A stretch of DNA of 64,000 nucleotides, from contig CANQKC010000001.1 of NCBI GenBank assembly GCA_947624305.1, forward strand, positions 1-64,000. The letters run 5' to 3'. A program made the position numbers and the translations under genes. The notes beneath the pieces were generated by a model. It ran no database searches, had not been told where the DNA came from, and saw only the letters and a program-made list of their open reading frames with translations. Numbering within the stretch: the stretch's first letter is position 1; every line of letters starts with the position of its first letter. Below are positions 39,401-46,037 of this stretch, in pieces. The stretch comes from an uncultured Monoglobus sp. GTDB lineage: Bacteria > Bacillota > Clostridia > Monoglobales > Monoglobaceae.

Positions 39401-40136
39401 AAATGGAATTCAAATAAGTAAAACAAATGGTAAGTTTAACTTGAATCCGATTAGTAATACTGTTTTAGAACGGGATCAAGTTAATGCTATTGAGGGCGAT
39501 GTATGGATGACTCATATTAATCCTGCAAATGATTCTTATAATTCTATAAGAGGAGCAGATTCAGATATGCTAGGATTTATATACGATGACGGAATAAAAA
39601 CATGGTTATTTGATACCCATCATGAGGATGCAGAGCATGGTAATAAAATAATTACTACGCAGAGTATTAATGATGGTGGGAAAAATTATTTGGACTCAGC
39701 TGGATCTATGGGAAATTTTAGTATTATTGAGGAATATAATTTGACATTAAATAATTATACTGATTCTACACAAAGAGTATCATATCGAGTAGGTACAGAT
39801 TCGGCATTGTATTTCAGATATAAAGTCGGACAAAACGATTATATTAATAGTATAAAATGTGAAACTACAGCAAGTACAAAGATTTATGATTATGAAAGAG
39901 ATGAAAATGGGAACATCATTTTAAATGAGAATCAAGAGCCGATCATAAAAAAAGATATGAACGGTGAAGATATAGTCTTGGAGTACTTTACTAATATTTA
40001 TGATATCTTTAATGTGACAGTTCCTGCACAAAACAATGGTCAACCCGGAAAAATAGATGTACACTTTGAAGTTGTTGTACCTAATGTTGGACATGGCGGA
40101 TTCTATAATATGTTATATACAGAAAACTTACAGTAA
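30453..40136 (+). CDS. 3,227-aa secreted subtilase with RCC1 repeats
   Basis: A giant exported protease. Order: signal peptide (1-27); propeptide-like region ending in HAEYVQPDYVLEVS; acidic linker (about 205-310); S8 subtilisin domain with Asp in RIAVIDDKID (~323), His in HGTHVTGIIAS (~364), Asn in CAAGNN and Ser in GTSMAAAYV (~508); about 21 RCC1 repeats (about 600-1620, e.g. GSNTYGQLG); an Ig-like domain (about 1645-1710); a von Willebrand-A-like region (about 1850-2020, AIGIDTSVNML); two SLH-like segments around 2340-2560; a long C-terminal region of unknown fold. All three catalytic residues are present. ACGGAGGGAAA precedes the ATG. It follows the sigma unit and precedes another wall-binding protein. 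Confidence 0.88.
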   Translation: MKRVTSIILVLAMMVSMVFSGVIYVNAEENEENITTESEMQEQVEDATDFVAEDFEPISENEQVLSLDVENLAASYTSRFIVKTDEDISDKDINKAYTAAKESKTEAVEAIRLSDENSFLKLNLDEICEEDEIAISDAARNLINTSNDSSISDNVAEQFFITEDQKIIVLPEIVDPTVFVDKLSDELGRHAEYVQPDYVLEVSDFEDGKIEPDESVEEDTSDENQDTDINESEIIQSDNTDESVSETVPFEDKPETVIPDEILDATAEPIGDENEANEFVEEIEVTTSPLPTLLPGIDTLNNLQDDIQAAWQITKGAGARIAVIDDKIDATHPDFSSQIVNAYDVVNDTELTYNPEISSEYMHGTHVTGIIASTVPEAEIIPIAAFNGGQAYTSDIIKAIEYAREQGAEIVNCSFGSTNDNPALKEAMENSNMLFVCAAGNNRVSVDETPIYPASFDIDNVISVTSLNQDMGFSYYSNYGENVDIAMYGRNVYNTLPDGDYGEQSGTSMAAAYVTAAAGMAKSIGEENIKESILSTAWSLSNLQGKVCAGKKLCYSNLVYRISNTDVVEIYPEDDFDVNQEVRTPTEDWELFHSIETVDVEAGGSNTAFIKSDGTLWMAGSNTYGQLGVSTYSLKYSATPIQVVGVSDVVQVAVGDTHCIALDSRGNAYVWGSNTYHEVSSSTGTAIYTPVIHPISNIEYVEAGTNTTFVIQKRKGIYANGANNYGQLGVGTRNTTSTPTLVQGSQYASIVKSYGEHMLFIKDGVLWGSGSNNHYILGSTALGTQIYPVEITEAANVDTGRNHVITIDSSGTVHSWGANDYGQCGTGENGNILLGVKNAIDVKCGYDFTMVLLRDGTVMTWGYNNDGQIGDNSDKRCYTPYKVPISTPIYDIAAGSIHSIALDDENVLWYWGGNAYGQYGNGKTIASFKPTTEKNGSIISRKIAIGEDHILYIDESGKLYAKGKNTYGQLGLGNTTMQEDFKEVIGPWDDKKIVKVETRYNTSYAITEDRVLYAWGQDDSRQVGDVEHKNALSPVQIATDVNDVLAGKEHAVAIKTNGDVYGWGDSTYGQLGKSSGYYDTPVKIYSTARKIGVGDYQTFVIDTSSNLHGVGKNDKGQLGLSGTYNHTYFGATIMRPVLDVVGGANHTVIRDTSQYVHTCGDNSDGQLGVTLANGVTYTEEIQATGLRADSIYAAGNTSIYLRSGVAYQTGKQYYKNTKTFTKLADAQNIRQLALNDKYTIAVDSSNHAWRWGKMSTDISRYTYENGIISPVNKIHYPYAILSMDAFRNQSLAINELNQVVAWGEGYYADGSDQMKINRYPTVINGISNPIQVSRGKNHNLVLDADGNVWGWGSNTNYPMGSNLGGKVKTATKLSGISNVQQIAGGTEFSIFLKKDGTLWGVGVNSSGQLGQGNYTRAGTPVQITTKNNFKKVTVGENYVVALASDGIYSWGGNSLGQLGTGTKTGRTTPQKITLDLDADETVVDIKATINYCMALTDKGNLYTWGDNGSGQLGIGGVEQILGPVKVTRVSNVAAIGGGKLHALIVSKNNYVYSWGYRDERLGYYSAKNVSAPSGVGALSGKKITSVAGGFDYSLALSQDGTLYTFGLNQYGQLGDNSDKAINVWSPLISDLKWLREEMNKISQPITESISLPTTAPNGSTITWASGNTYYIGNDGSLVSRPDAYGSDTSVRFTATATNGNESVKSIYDIEIAQDPSVKPSTDIPIRSIGMEYDQIYPDSAPDVYPEINAVSMSVIDEANGVYELTIRDDQYSCSSSGNPFFFWSARQGTFLPVEGYNDYRSVRFTVDPDALGKSVKVVVGIGDRLGYIDRKAVIIDSVGEASAANEEVEAMPIENDYANNIAIGIDTSVNMLNFDPGNTKSHLSSIEGLIESAGDNSNIVLVSKENFGYTKDVESAKNSLALMTESDYAGETDALSLLERCDKALCDAENIPQSGNKTAVIFVQYIKDKDSLKAKINELENKGISVYIMLLSSENSNIEQVKTSDSPLKLRLNVTELYDIFTNESEIMTMANNVDVAVDYITYLSDFRVGKHEMNVNDKNNITGAYIASILGMYSCLPAFTDEYNLFEPTPNATPLADDINNIAIGYLTNVSASSANTISSFYSDLISMDNKSAYVKNDDVDYVIRRNLKFRFPVIAKNNSDVCLITQVDNGVYKGYINNNFSDLSNISGVSAVFDTYQYLLATSESKTVTVINDFSDGSEKFYENIYYTCPDDYLSKDYTDDLEVDEDDVNDNTRAILYDSSKGYPQKNITIQTKNVKSENDKVVQKPFYKISDLNADDIILCGIKTTYENCLPNTLYTTRMYNVKKYDDLQVVNTNAEPWYYPSLIKATNIGMVGGDTDSYTGIPNENGSKIFFNPERNVTYGEFLKMLIESADIPDKDIQTSVTNQENNPEMTDGIIGHWAKKYLCYAIDKNIISIFNIKGNNSPDSNVLRCDAAYMINRLYIDDTNKLDVQIPSNLYKYNTSISCDRNTLWNSGKAFVDQSSIRYCKDEIQQLYLNQVLEGDQFGCVNSEENITRAEAVKMLIKCRYVLDEGLENAKLSTEGKDSNFIDFLRNSKLRIDNTNDENHSGEFYFVAPKTGYYYINNMTNCSVTISDMHKREITGLDAYNSSDQKTYGARYNILKGEVAYIKVNKTSKDYSFDISVPNDDELVFAPDRSGTFIYDNHPEYILQEDLADDRIADGFGNSTLTSNNNLSGMVDIVTSHLIRQGTLNPDMFNTKSVLDNDKINTERVYYDCRITNTGTQDLTVIVEGVGIQAAGQYGPVSDLTHFSSAGLQAWADLKQIDLLNSENYVANYNNLFHNYMHNNSEYEHNKPFSGNLADTLNSEKHLIKIPKGESRWVFTNDYRPKLPIYRDYGYSFCSLMRLNIIGEAKIETMMFLNQDAINSHPLNGKIYTSKSERDYSKDAVNKYDGSPGEKNEIGTKYKGVASSLAKVSNSVSWNILKTDSYYKPTVFNLIKPNGIQISKTNGKFNLNPISNTVLERDQVNAIEGDVWMTHINPANDSYNSIRGADSDMLGFIYDDGIKTWLFDTHHEDAEHGNKIITTQSINDGGKNYLDSAGSMGNFSIIEEYNLTLNNYTDSTQRVSYRVGTDSALYFRYKVGQNDYINSIKCETTASTKIYDYERDENGNIILNENQEPIIKKDMNGEDIVLEYFTNIYDIFNVTVPAQNNGQPGKIDVHFEVVVPNVGHGGFYNMLYTENLQ
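32250..35330 (+). repeat. ~21 RCC1 coding repeats
   Basis: About 21 units of roughly 50 codons, most with a Trp-Gly-x-Asn ... Gly-Gln-Leu-Gly core, though several (near 34,060-34,400) lack the GQLG end. RCC1 domains form seven-bladed propellers, so 21 units would make three propellers in a row; that count is mine by eye. Confidence 0.75.
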
Positions 40137-40155
40137 TAGAAAGGAATTATAATTT

Positions 40156-41832
40156 ATGAAAAAAATTGCAATAATTATAATATGTATTTTATTAATAGTG
40201 GAAAGTACAATTTGCGTATTGGCTGATGAATTAACTTATATACCTGATTTACCCATGGTATTTCAGAAACATTACGCAATATACCGAGAAGGAAACCGAG
40301 ATAATAGAATAGAAGTAACCTTTTTTGATATATCGGATAACAGCGATCAAAGCTTGATTTTGGAACGACCATATCAGCTTACTTTATTTGGCAACAGAGA
40401 AACCGATAACAATGAAATTGTTCCTAGACCGATGACATCGCTGACCATTTCCAATAATGAAAAATATTGTAATGATACTAAGTATTATTTGGATGGGAAC
40501 AGATGGGTGCAGTTTGAAGATAATTATAACAAAATCAGCGAAAATGCGATTGAACTGTTAGGGAGTGACTTACCGTGTATTGAAAAAATCATAAAAACAA
40601 TAGATTTGGAACATTTGAATGTAAAGGATGATGACACGCCGATTACCGAAAATGATATTATATGGGATGGCGATAATTTTGTGTTCTTTACAAAAGATAA
40701 ACAGCTCCATTATTCAAGCGACAGGATTCACTTTTCACAAAAAAACTTGAATGACCTCAATGGTGAGACACTGCATTTGTCAACATCTTTGGATATAGTC
40801 AGTGGTAATTCAATTAAATTATGCTACAATATTTTACCGGATTTAATATATATTTATAATCCGCTTCGAGTATATTATTTGCTGCCCATATATGTTTTAG
40901 ATGATGAATACAATGTAATCAATAGTATTGATTTACATAAATATATTGATGGAATTAAATTCTATGATGGCATTTTTTATATAAAAACCATGAATATAGA
41001 AAACGACGAAACTGATTATATAAAAACCGTGAACGGAACTGAATTTGAAAGTTCAACTCCGCTTGAATATGCTGAAGCCGATCTAAAAAAGAATTCGACA
41101 TTTTCGTATTATTACGACTTAAGGACAAAGAGCGAAACCGGCATTATCCAAGAAAATTTAATAAATAAACAAAATGGAAATTCTCTTGCTGTATTATCGG
41201 ATTATTCAAAAAATGAAGTAAATCCAATTGAGGGAAACAAAATATTCTATATCACACAAACCGAGTATGAAAACGGAGAAAAAAAGAGTGGTTATAAATT
41301 TATATCAAAAGACGGATTATATGGTGTGACGCTGCCTGTAAGCAGCGATTTTGAAAACTCAATAATATGGTATGCGGATGAATATATTTATATTAGCACA
41401 AATGACAATTATTATAGGATAAATACTAATGAATTAAAAACAAATATATTAGTCATTTTGAATGATAAAATATTGCAATTTAAAAATCCGCCGGTTATGG
41501 AAAGCGACAGAATACTTGTGCCCATGCGGTTTTTGTTTGAGCAGATGGGTGCAAATGTGAACTGGAATGACAGCATGCAAACCGCAACGGCTACTGTTCC
41601 GATAAGCGCTGAACAGCAAATTCGCACATTTGGTATGGAGACAGAGAAAAGTGTTACATTCTCAATTGATAACATAAATTCTACTGTAAACGGTCAGACC
41701 GTAACAATGGACGTTCCGGCTCGCCTCATCAACGACCAAACCTTCGTGCCCCTGCGCTTCCTCTCGGAAAATTTGGGCTATAACGTCGAGTGGGACGAAG
41801 AAACCAACACCGCGATAATCACCACGGAATAA
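40156..41832 (+). CDS. secreted protein with copper-amine-oxidase-N domains
   Basis: A 558-aa exported protein 19 bases after the giant subtilase gene, with AAAGGAATT before the ATG. It has a signal peptide (residues 1-24), a long unrecognised middle with WYADEYIYISTNDNYYRI-like strands, and two C-terminal units of the copper-amine-oxidase N-domain type (RILVPMRFLFEQMGANVNW and FVPLRFLSENLGYNVEWDEE). These units bind the cell wall in Clostridia and do not make the protein an oxidase. The last 150 bases are markedly more GC-rich than the rest, as if the anchoring domain was exchanged. Confidence 0.8.
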   Translation: MKKIAIIIICILLIVESTICVLADELTYIPDLPMVFQKHYAIYREGNRDNRIEVTFFDISDNSDQSLILERPYQLTLFGNRETDNNEIVPRPMTSLTISNNEKYCNDTKYYLDGNRWVQFEDNYNKISENAIELLGSDLPCIEKIIKTIDLEHLNVKDDDTPITENDIIWDGDNFVFFTKDKQLHYSSDRIHFSQKNLNDLNGETLHLSTSLDIVSGNSIKLCYNILPDLIYIYNPLRVYYLLPIYVLDDEYNVINSIDLHKYIDGIKFYDGIFYIKTMNIENDETDYIKTVNGTEFESSTPLEYAEADLKKNSTFSYYYDLRTKSETGIIQENLINKQNGNSLAVLSDYSKNEVNPIEGNKIFYITQTEYENGEKKSGYKFISKDGLYGVTLPVSSDFENSIIWYADEYIYISTNDNYYRINTNELKTNILVILNDKILQFKNPPVMESDRILVPMRFLFEQMGANVNWNDSMQTATATVPISAEQQIRTFGMETEKSVTFSIDNINSTVNGQTVTMDVPARLINDQTFVPLRFLSENLGYNVEWDEETNTAIITTE

Positions 41833-41840
41833 GTTTTGAA

Positions 41841-41877
41841 ACTCGGTACGGCGCGAAAAATCCTCGCCGTACCGAGT
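41841..41877 (+). terminator. perfect 13-bp hairpin terminator
   Basis: ACTCGGTACGGCG (41841-41853) pairs exactly with CGCCGTACCGAGT (41865-41877) around an 11-base loop. It ends the surface-protein unit, although it is followed by AATAATA rather than a T-run. Confidence 0.75.
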
Positions 41878-42292
41878 AATAATATTATTAATTATGAGAA
41901 AGATAATGTACATTAAAGCAATTCCGTAATTTAATTAACAACAATTCTATAAAAATATAATGTCCGTATTAATTTTTTGAAAATGATTATAAATATTATT
42001 GTGATGTTAATAAAGGTAATTTTATAAAAACTAAAGCCAAGCGGACAAATACTGGAGCAAGTGTTGCTCAAATTAATACAGTCAATGTCAATGTCAATAT
42101 AAATTAATATATTATATATTCGGCAATGCAGTAATACGGCATTGTCGAGTGCTTTATGTATTTTGATTTTTACAGATCCATAACAAAATATTACATAATT
42201 ATAAATATATGTTTTAGCGTTGCCCGTTAACGATTGCGCGAAGATTATATTAATAAAAGAAAAATAATTATACAAAATTAGGAGTCGATCTA
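41878..42292. other. AT-rich gene-free spacer
   Basis: No convincing gene. It holds three tandem GTCAAT units near 42,082-42,099 and a weak hairpin near 42,126-42,146 (CAATGC with GCATTG). A 151-codon minus-strand frame crosses it but overlaps the next gene's start and has no ribosome-binding site. Confidence 0.5.
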
Positions 42293-42580
42293 ATGATGGA
42301 GCAAGAGCTTTACAAAGTAGTGCTCGATGAGATAAAAGAATTCCACCTTTCAACATATCGTGAACAGAATCGCGAGGATTATGCACAGCTTAATTCGGAA
42401 ATTATAACTTTGCGCAAAAGATTGGATGAGATTATATCTCGGCTTACCGAGCCGGAAGCGGAAGTAATTGACAAATATATTACCAAAACTTCCGCTCTCG
42501 CTGATAAAGATTGTTCGTATCTGTATGTACAGGGTGCTATAGATTGCGTAAAACTACTCAAAAAATTAGGCGTTATTTAA
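42293..42580 (+). CDS. 95-aa coiled-coil protein, unknown
   Basis: TTAGGAG precedes ATG 42293 by about eight bases; ATG 42296 is an alternative. The product is a helical, charged protein (QLNSEIITLRKRLDEIISRL) ending in SYLYVQGAIDCVKLLKKLG. It converges with the XRE regulator gene on the other strand, and their stop codons overlap. Similar short proteins beside an XRE regulator occur in phage-like and mobile regions. Function is not known. Confidence 0.6.
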   Translation: MMEQELYKVVLDEIKEFHLSTYREQNREDYAQLNSEIITLRKRLDEIISRLTEPEAEVIDKYITKTSALADKDCSYLYVQGAIDCVKLLKKLGVI

Positions 42581-42897
42581 TCTTTTGATTTGAGTGATTC
42601 TTTTACAGCAGCCGAAATTATCTTGATTGTATGATTATCACAGAGTTTGATCAAATCAATCAATTCATCCTTTTCGCTTCGATTGTCGGCGGTTTCGGGA
42701 TAGAATATTTCGTTAGGCGATATTTCTAATTCCCTGATGATTTTATACAGCAGCCAATAGCCGGGTTTCTTGTATTCGTTTTCGATTGCTATCAGATGAC
42801 GCGGACTGCAATTGATGATCTCGGCGAATTGTTCCTGTGAAAGATTATGGTTAATGCGCGCCTGTTTAATAGTTTTACCTAAAATATCGTGTTTCAT
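42577..42897 (-). CDS. XRE-family transcriptional regulator
   Basis: A 106-aa DNA-binding protein. The helix-turn-helix is in residues 7-60 (GKTIKQARINHNLSQEQFAE then CSPRHLIAIENEYKKPG), and the C-terminus is acidic then helical. On the minus strand, GGAGGTG lies about 14 bases before the ATG and a TATAAT near 42,971-42,976 could be its -10 box. It converges tail-to-tail with the 95-aa gene. It may repress its own mobile-region neighbours. Confidence 0.85.
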   Translation of the reverse strand: MKHDILGKTIKQARINHNLSQEQFAEIINCSPRHLIAIENEYKKPGYWLLYKIIRELEISPNEIFYPETADNRSEKDELIDLIKLCDNHTIKIISAAVKESLKSKD

Positions 42898-43047
42898 AGC
42901 AGTATAAGTTCACCTCCATACCTATAAGTTTACATTTTTCTGTATATTTTAACACGATTAGATAATTCATATTATACTGAATGATAAATTCTGTATAATT
43001 AATAACCCTTTCAAAAAAACGGTATTTGGCGGGGTCTGTTAGTGTAC

Positions 43048-43087
43048 AAAAAACCGCTTCCGACCGTTTTGATGGAAGTGTTTTTTG
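43048..43087. terminator. hairpin with A/T tracts
   Basis: AAAAAACCGCTTCC pairs imperfectly with GGAAGTGTTTTTT across a 13-base loop. It could terminate in either direction. The stretch 42,898-43,320 has no supported gene, only this hairpin, the next one and promoter-like sequence. Confidence 0.6.
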
Positions 43088-43188
43088 TTGCCATTCATTT
43101 TTAAGTATTTATTAAAAAAATTGATGATGTATTAACGATAGCAATTTGCTCATCACCTGAACTTATAATTCTATATTTTACGAATATT

Positions 43189-43224
43189 AAAAGCATGACT
43201 GTATATATCGGCAGTCATGCTTTT
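43189..43224. terminator. perfect 13-bp hairpin with T-run
   Basis: AAAAGCATGACTG (43189-43201) pairs exactly with CAGTCATGCTTTT (43212-43224) around a 10-base loop. It acts in both directions and isolates the promoter of the HTH gene behind it. Confidence 0.8.
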
Positions 43225-43320
43225 ATACTGTCTGCATTGGACGCTCGCAGTCCGCCGCATATTTCCTTTCAAAATCATATGAAAGGAATTGTTTTCATGA
43301 AAAAATTTGAATTATTTTTT

Positions 43321-43358
43321 AATACTCCGAAAAAACTGCGGAGATTACGTTTTATAAT
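43321..43358 (+). promoter_or_regulatory. promoter with ACTCCG/CGGAG palindrome (copy 1)
   Basis: A 23-base element at 43321-43343 contains ACTCCG and CGGAG around an A-rich centre and stands nine bases before TATAAT (43353-43358). The same 23 bases at the same distance from TATAAT occur at 52545-52582. It lies just upstream of the HTH gene at 43382, with a predicted leader of about 17 bases. Confidence 0.6.
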
Positions 43359-43381
43359 GGTCATGAAAGGAGGTGCGGTCG

Positions 43382-43714
43382 ATGCGGGACAAGCTGCTGC
43401 CGTTTGACAGGCGGATGGAAATGCTGTTTATGCTTATAAATAGACGCAGAATAACAAGGCGGGAGCTTGCCGAAGTATTCAGCGTTTCGGATGATACAAT
43501 TGATCGCGACTTAATAATTCTGACGAGGTATCTGCCAATTAATATTTTAAGAGGCTGTGCCGGAGGTGTTGAAATTTTAAACACATATACTGAAATAATA
43601 CATAAATATTTAAGCCAAGACGAGGCAGATTTGCTTATCAGATATCAACGCAAAGCCTCAGAAAAAGATAAGCTGATTTTGATGCGAATCATATATAAAT
43701 TCGCAAAACCGTAA
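43382..43714 (+). CDS. small HTH regulator, DeoR/HTH_11-like
   Basis: A 110-aa protein. AAAGGAGG lies eight bases before ATG 43382; a GTG at 43373 would overlap that site. Residues 5-60 form a winged-helix-like fold (DRRMEMLFMLINRRRITRRE then FSVSDDTIDRDLIIL), as in DeoR-type regulators, but the effector-binding domain is missing, leaving a helical tail (SQDEADLLIRYQRKASEKDK). It may bind the palindrome in its own promoter and the matching one upstream of the RNA at 52,589. That is inference. Confidence 0.75.
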   Translation: MRDKLLPFDRRMEMLFMLINRRRITRRELAEVFSVSDDTIDRDLIILTRYLPINILRGCAGGVEILNTYTEIIHKYLSQDEADLLIRYQRKASEKDKLILMRIIYKFAKP

Positions 43715-43766
43715 GAATATATCGTAAACGGTTCATTGATATAACCCCCCTTATCACAATACACAG

Positions 43767-43796
43767 AAGGACGCATTGCCGTTTATGCGTCCTTTT
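43767..43796. terminator. bidirectional terminator
   Basis: AAGGACGCAT (43767-43776) pairs with ATGCGTCCTT (43785-43794) around an 8-base loop and is followed by TT. It serves the HTH gene from the left and the recombinase gene from the right. Confidence 0.8.
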
Positions 43797-43801
43797 GTAG
43801 T

Positions 43802-44713
43802 TTATATATGAAATTTATTCCGTGGATGTTTGGTGCGAAGTATTTCTTTTTGCTTAGAAGATGTTACATGAGTGTATATTTGCGTGGTCGTTATCGAGCT
43901 GTGTCCTAATATTTTCTGTATATATCTGATATCGACATCTTCCTCAAGAAGCATCGTTGCCACAGAGTGGCGGAACATATGCGGCGTTATATGGATTTCG
44001 GAGCCGATTTGCTTTTCCAGACGCAGTAATACAATTCTGACCGACTGCTCGGAAAAACGTTGCTTTCGGTTGTTCAAAAAGAAAAAGCCGTCCGGCTGTA
44101 TATATTCTCCGAAAGTGGATTTATATAGTTTAAGTATAGCTAAGACTTCCTCGTTCTCGATTTGTATAATTCGCTCCTTTGATCCTTTTCCGAAAATACG
44201 CACGGTTTGAGTTACAAGATTGATATTGTAAGTTTTGAGGGAACATATTTCCGAGATTCGCGCACCTGTGGCAAACAAAAGCTCAAATATTGCCGTGTTG
44301 CGTATCTCGATCTGTTTTTGATACTCTGTTTTAGCGTTCTCGATGTTATCATATGATGTAACAATTAGATTTTTAATAGTTTTTTCGGGAATAGTCCGGG
44401 GCAGCGTTAAAGGCTCTCTGAAAGCGGTGTCAACTTTATCAAATGGGTTATAATCAATGATATCATAGTAATACAAATAGCGTACAAACGCCTTAAGGGC
44501 TGCAATCTTACGCCGGACAGTTTTGGGTTTATAGCATTCATGTAAATGCTGAACATATTCCGCAATATCACCCTTTTCAATACCTATACCGTTTTTAAAC
44601 TCGCAGTATTGTCTCAAATCAATTTTATATGCTTTAAGCGTATGAGAACTGAGCTTTTTCTGTTTTTCACAGTACTTTAAGTATTCCATAATTTCATAGC
44701 GTAAATCAAACAT
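43802..44713 (-). CDS. XerC/D-like tyrosine recombinase, candidate invertase
   Basis: A 303-aa tyrosine recombinase. The start is ATG at 44713, because AAGGAGAT lies five bases upstream; a longer frame adds 21 unlikely residues. N-terminal SAM-like domain (SSHTLKAYKIDLRQYCEF), then catalytic Arg in FATGARISEICSL, Lys in RIFGKGSKERII, His-x-x-Arg in TPHMFRHSVATMLLEE, His in LGHSSITTTQIYTHV and its Tyr. All catalytic residues are present. The gene ends far from any ICE genes but starts 160 bases from one copy of a 35-bp inverted repeat that bounds a 5.37-kb segment, which makes it a candidate DNA invertase like RecV of Clostridioides difficile. Confidence 0.88.
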   Translation of the reverse strand: MFDLRYEIMEYLKYCEKQKKLSSHTLKAYKIDLRQYCEFKNGIGIEKGDIAEYVQHLHECYKPKTVRRKIAALKAFVRYLYYYDIIDYNPFDKVDTAFREPLTLPRTIPEKTIKNLIVTSYDNIENAKTEYQKQIEIRNTAIFELLFATGARISEICSLKTYNINLVTQTVRIFGKGSKERIIQIENEEVLAILKLYKSTFGEYIQPDGFFFLNNRKQRFSEQSVRIVLLRLEKQIGSEIHITPHMFRHSVATMLLEEDVDIRYIQKILGHSSITTTQIYTHVTSSKQKEILRTKHPRNKFHI

Positions 44714-44831
44714 ATAACTATCTCCTTGTAAGTAAATTGAAATAATTATATAACATAAATTCACATATGTCGACATATGAAGAGAATAATAAAAAATAGG
44801 TTAAAATTAGTGTAATAATGCCAATTTTACC

Positions 44832-44860
44832 TTGACTTTCCTACAAAAATATGGTAATAT
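44832..44860 (+). promoter_or_regulatory. promoter outside the left inverted repeat
   Basis: TTGACT (44832-44837) and TAATAT (44855-44860) are 17 bases apart. Transcription would start near 44,867, seven bases before the 35-bp repeat, and run into the segment. I find no comparably good promoter outside the right repeat pointing inward. Confidence 0.65.
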
Positions 44861-44873
44861 AAATATGGTCGAT

Positions 44874-44908
44874 AAATAAAGGATAACTTAGAATTATGTA
44901 TATAAAAT
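44874..44908 (+). repeat. 35-bp inverted repeat, left copy
   Basis: These 35 bases (starting AAATAAAGGATAAC) are exactly the reverse complement of 50207-50241. Identity stops at once on both sides. The core has ATAA and TTAT half-sites around CTTAGAA, similar in size to a tyrosine-recombinase crossover site. The ATP-grasp gene starts 43 bases to the right. Confidence 0.9.
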
Positions 44909-44951
44909 TTATTTATTTTTCAATCAATATATATTTGGGGAGTGTGTAAAA

Positions 44952-46037
44952 ATGCATAAAGCTTTTATTGATTTGATTTCATTAGCACAAAATTATAAGT
45001 ATAAAATTGATATTTTTTTCATCGCAAATATAAAGAATAAAACACAAAATTATTCAGATTATTCAGATTCTTCTGTTGATGCAGAATTTCTTTCGGAAGA
45101 AAATTATAACAGGATCGTAAATTCCTTAAAAAATCAGGGGTTTTGTGTAAAATGCTATTATGATGAAGAAGACTTTATTACTGATTGTGCTAAACATGAT
45201 TATTTTAAAACTTCCGCTAAGCAAATTGTTGTTATAAATTCTGCTCAAAAAGGAACATTGATTGGACGTAAATCTCTTATTCCGTCATTTTGTGATTTGT
45301 TTAATTTTTGGTATGCAGGGAGCAATCCGTATATATGTAGCTTAGCACGAGATAAATTCAAATCAAGTTGCTTATTAGAAAATTTGGGTATATCCTGTGC
45401 AAAAAGTTATCTTTACAATAATAAAACAGGATGGCTATTGGGGCAAAAACCACCATGTGGATCTAAGGTTATAGCTAAATTAAATTATGAAGCTTCTAGC
45501 ATTGGCTTAACCGAAGAAAACTGCTTTATATATAAATCAGAGAAAGATGACTTTATATATAGCTTAGCTCAAAAATATAAGCAATCCATAATAGTACAAG
45601 AATTTATAGATGGTTATGAAATAGAATTTCCATTTATTAAAACAAACCAATCTTTAGCAACTTTGCCTGTATCAGTAGCATTTAATACTGATGGTAAAAT
45701 GGGAACAGATTTTTTAACTTATGAATTGCGTAAGAATAGAGAATATCATTTTTATGATTATCGTCAAATTAATAATGAAATAAGTAGTTTATTGTTAGAA
45801 TGCTCTAAAAAAGTTATTGACTCATTAAACTTAGATGGATTATGTAGGATAGATTTTAGGATTACAGATAACAACGAATATTATGTGACCGATATTGCAA
45901 CAAATCCTGGATATACAGAAATCACATCAGTGCGATTTGCTTTTTCTACACTCGGATTTGATTATAATCAATTGCTATTAATTTTGGTAGGTGCAATTAT
46001 CCAAAAATATAAGGAGAATAATATTGATGAGATATAA
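44952..46037 (+). CDS. ATP-grasp ligase, Ddl-like
   Basis: A 361-aa protein with GGGGAGTG before its ATG. The C-terminal two thirds follow the D-Ala-D-Ala-ligase-like ATP-grasp fold: LARDKFKSSCLLENLGI (~135), VIAKLNYEASSIGLTEEN (~172-190), IVQEFIDGYEIEFPFI (~215-230), CRIDFRITDNNEYYVTDIAT then NPGYTEITS (~295-325). The last motif has Asp-Ile-Ala where Ddl enzymes have Glu-x-Asn for metal binding, so substrate or activity may differ. These enzymes join a carboxylate to an amine using ATP. It is the first gene of four overlapping genes, AT-rich throughout. It could make a peptide-like metabolite or modify a cell-wall precursor. Confidence 0.8.
   Translation: MHKAFIDLISLAQNYKYKIDIFFIANIKNKTQNYSDYSDSSVDAEFLSEENYNRIVNSLKNQGFCVKCYYDEEDFITDCAKHDYFKTSAKQIVVINSAQKGTLIGRKSLIPSFCDLFNFWYAGSNPYICSLARDKFKSSCLLENLGISCAKSYLYNNKTGWLLGQKPPCGSKVIAKLNYEASSIGLTEENCFIYKSEKDDFIYSLAQKYKQSIIVQEFIDGYEIEFPFIKTNQSLATLPVSVAFNTDGKMGTDFLTYELRKNREYHFYDYRQINNEISSLLLECSKKVIDSLNLDGLCRIDFRITDNNEYYVTDIATNPGYTEITSVRFAFSTLGFDYNQLLLILVGAIIQKYKENNIDEI

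Noticed and set aside
41931-42386. 151-aa minus-strand ORF
   Set aside because: Hydrophobic and Ile/Tyr-rich from AT-rich DNA, no ribosome-binding site, and it overlaps the better-supported gene at 42,293.
43195-43407. 70-aa ORF upstream of the HTH gene
   Set aside because: It starts in a terminator stem and runs through the repeated promoter element and the HTH gene's ribosome-binding site. The second copy of the element at 52,545 has no such ORF.
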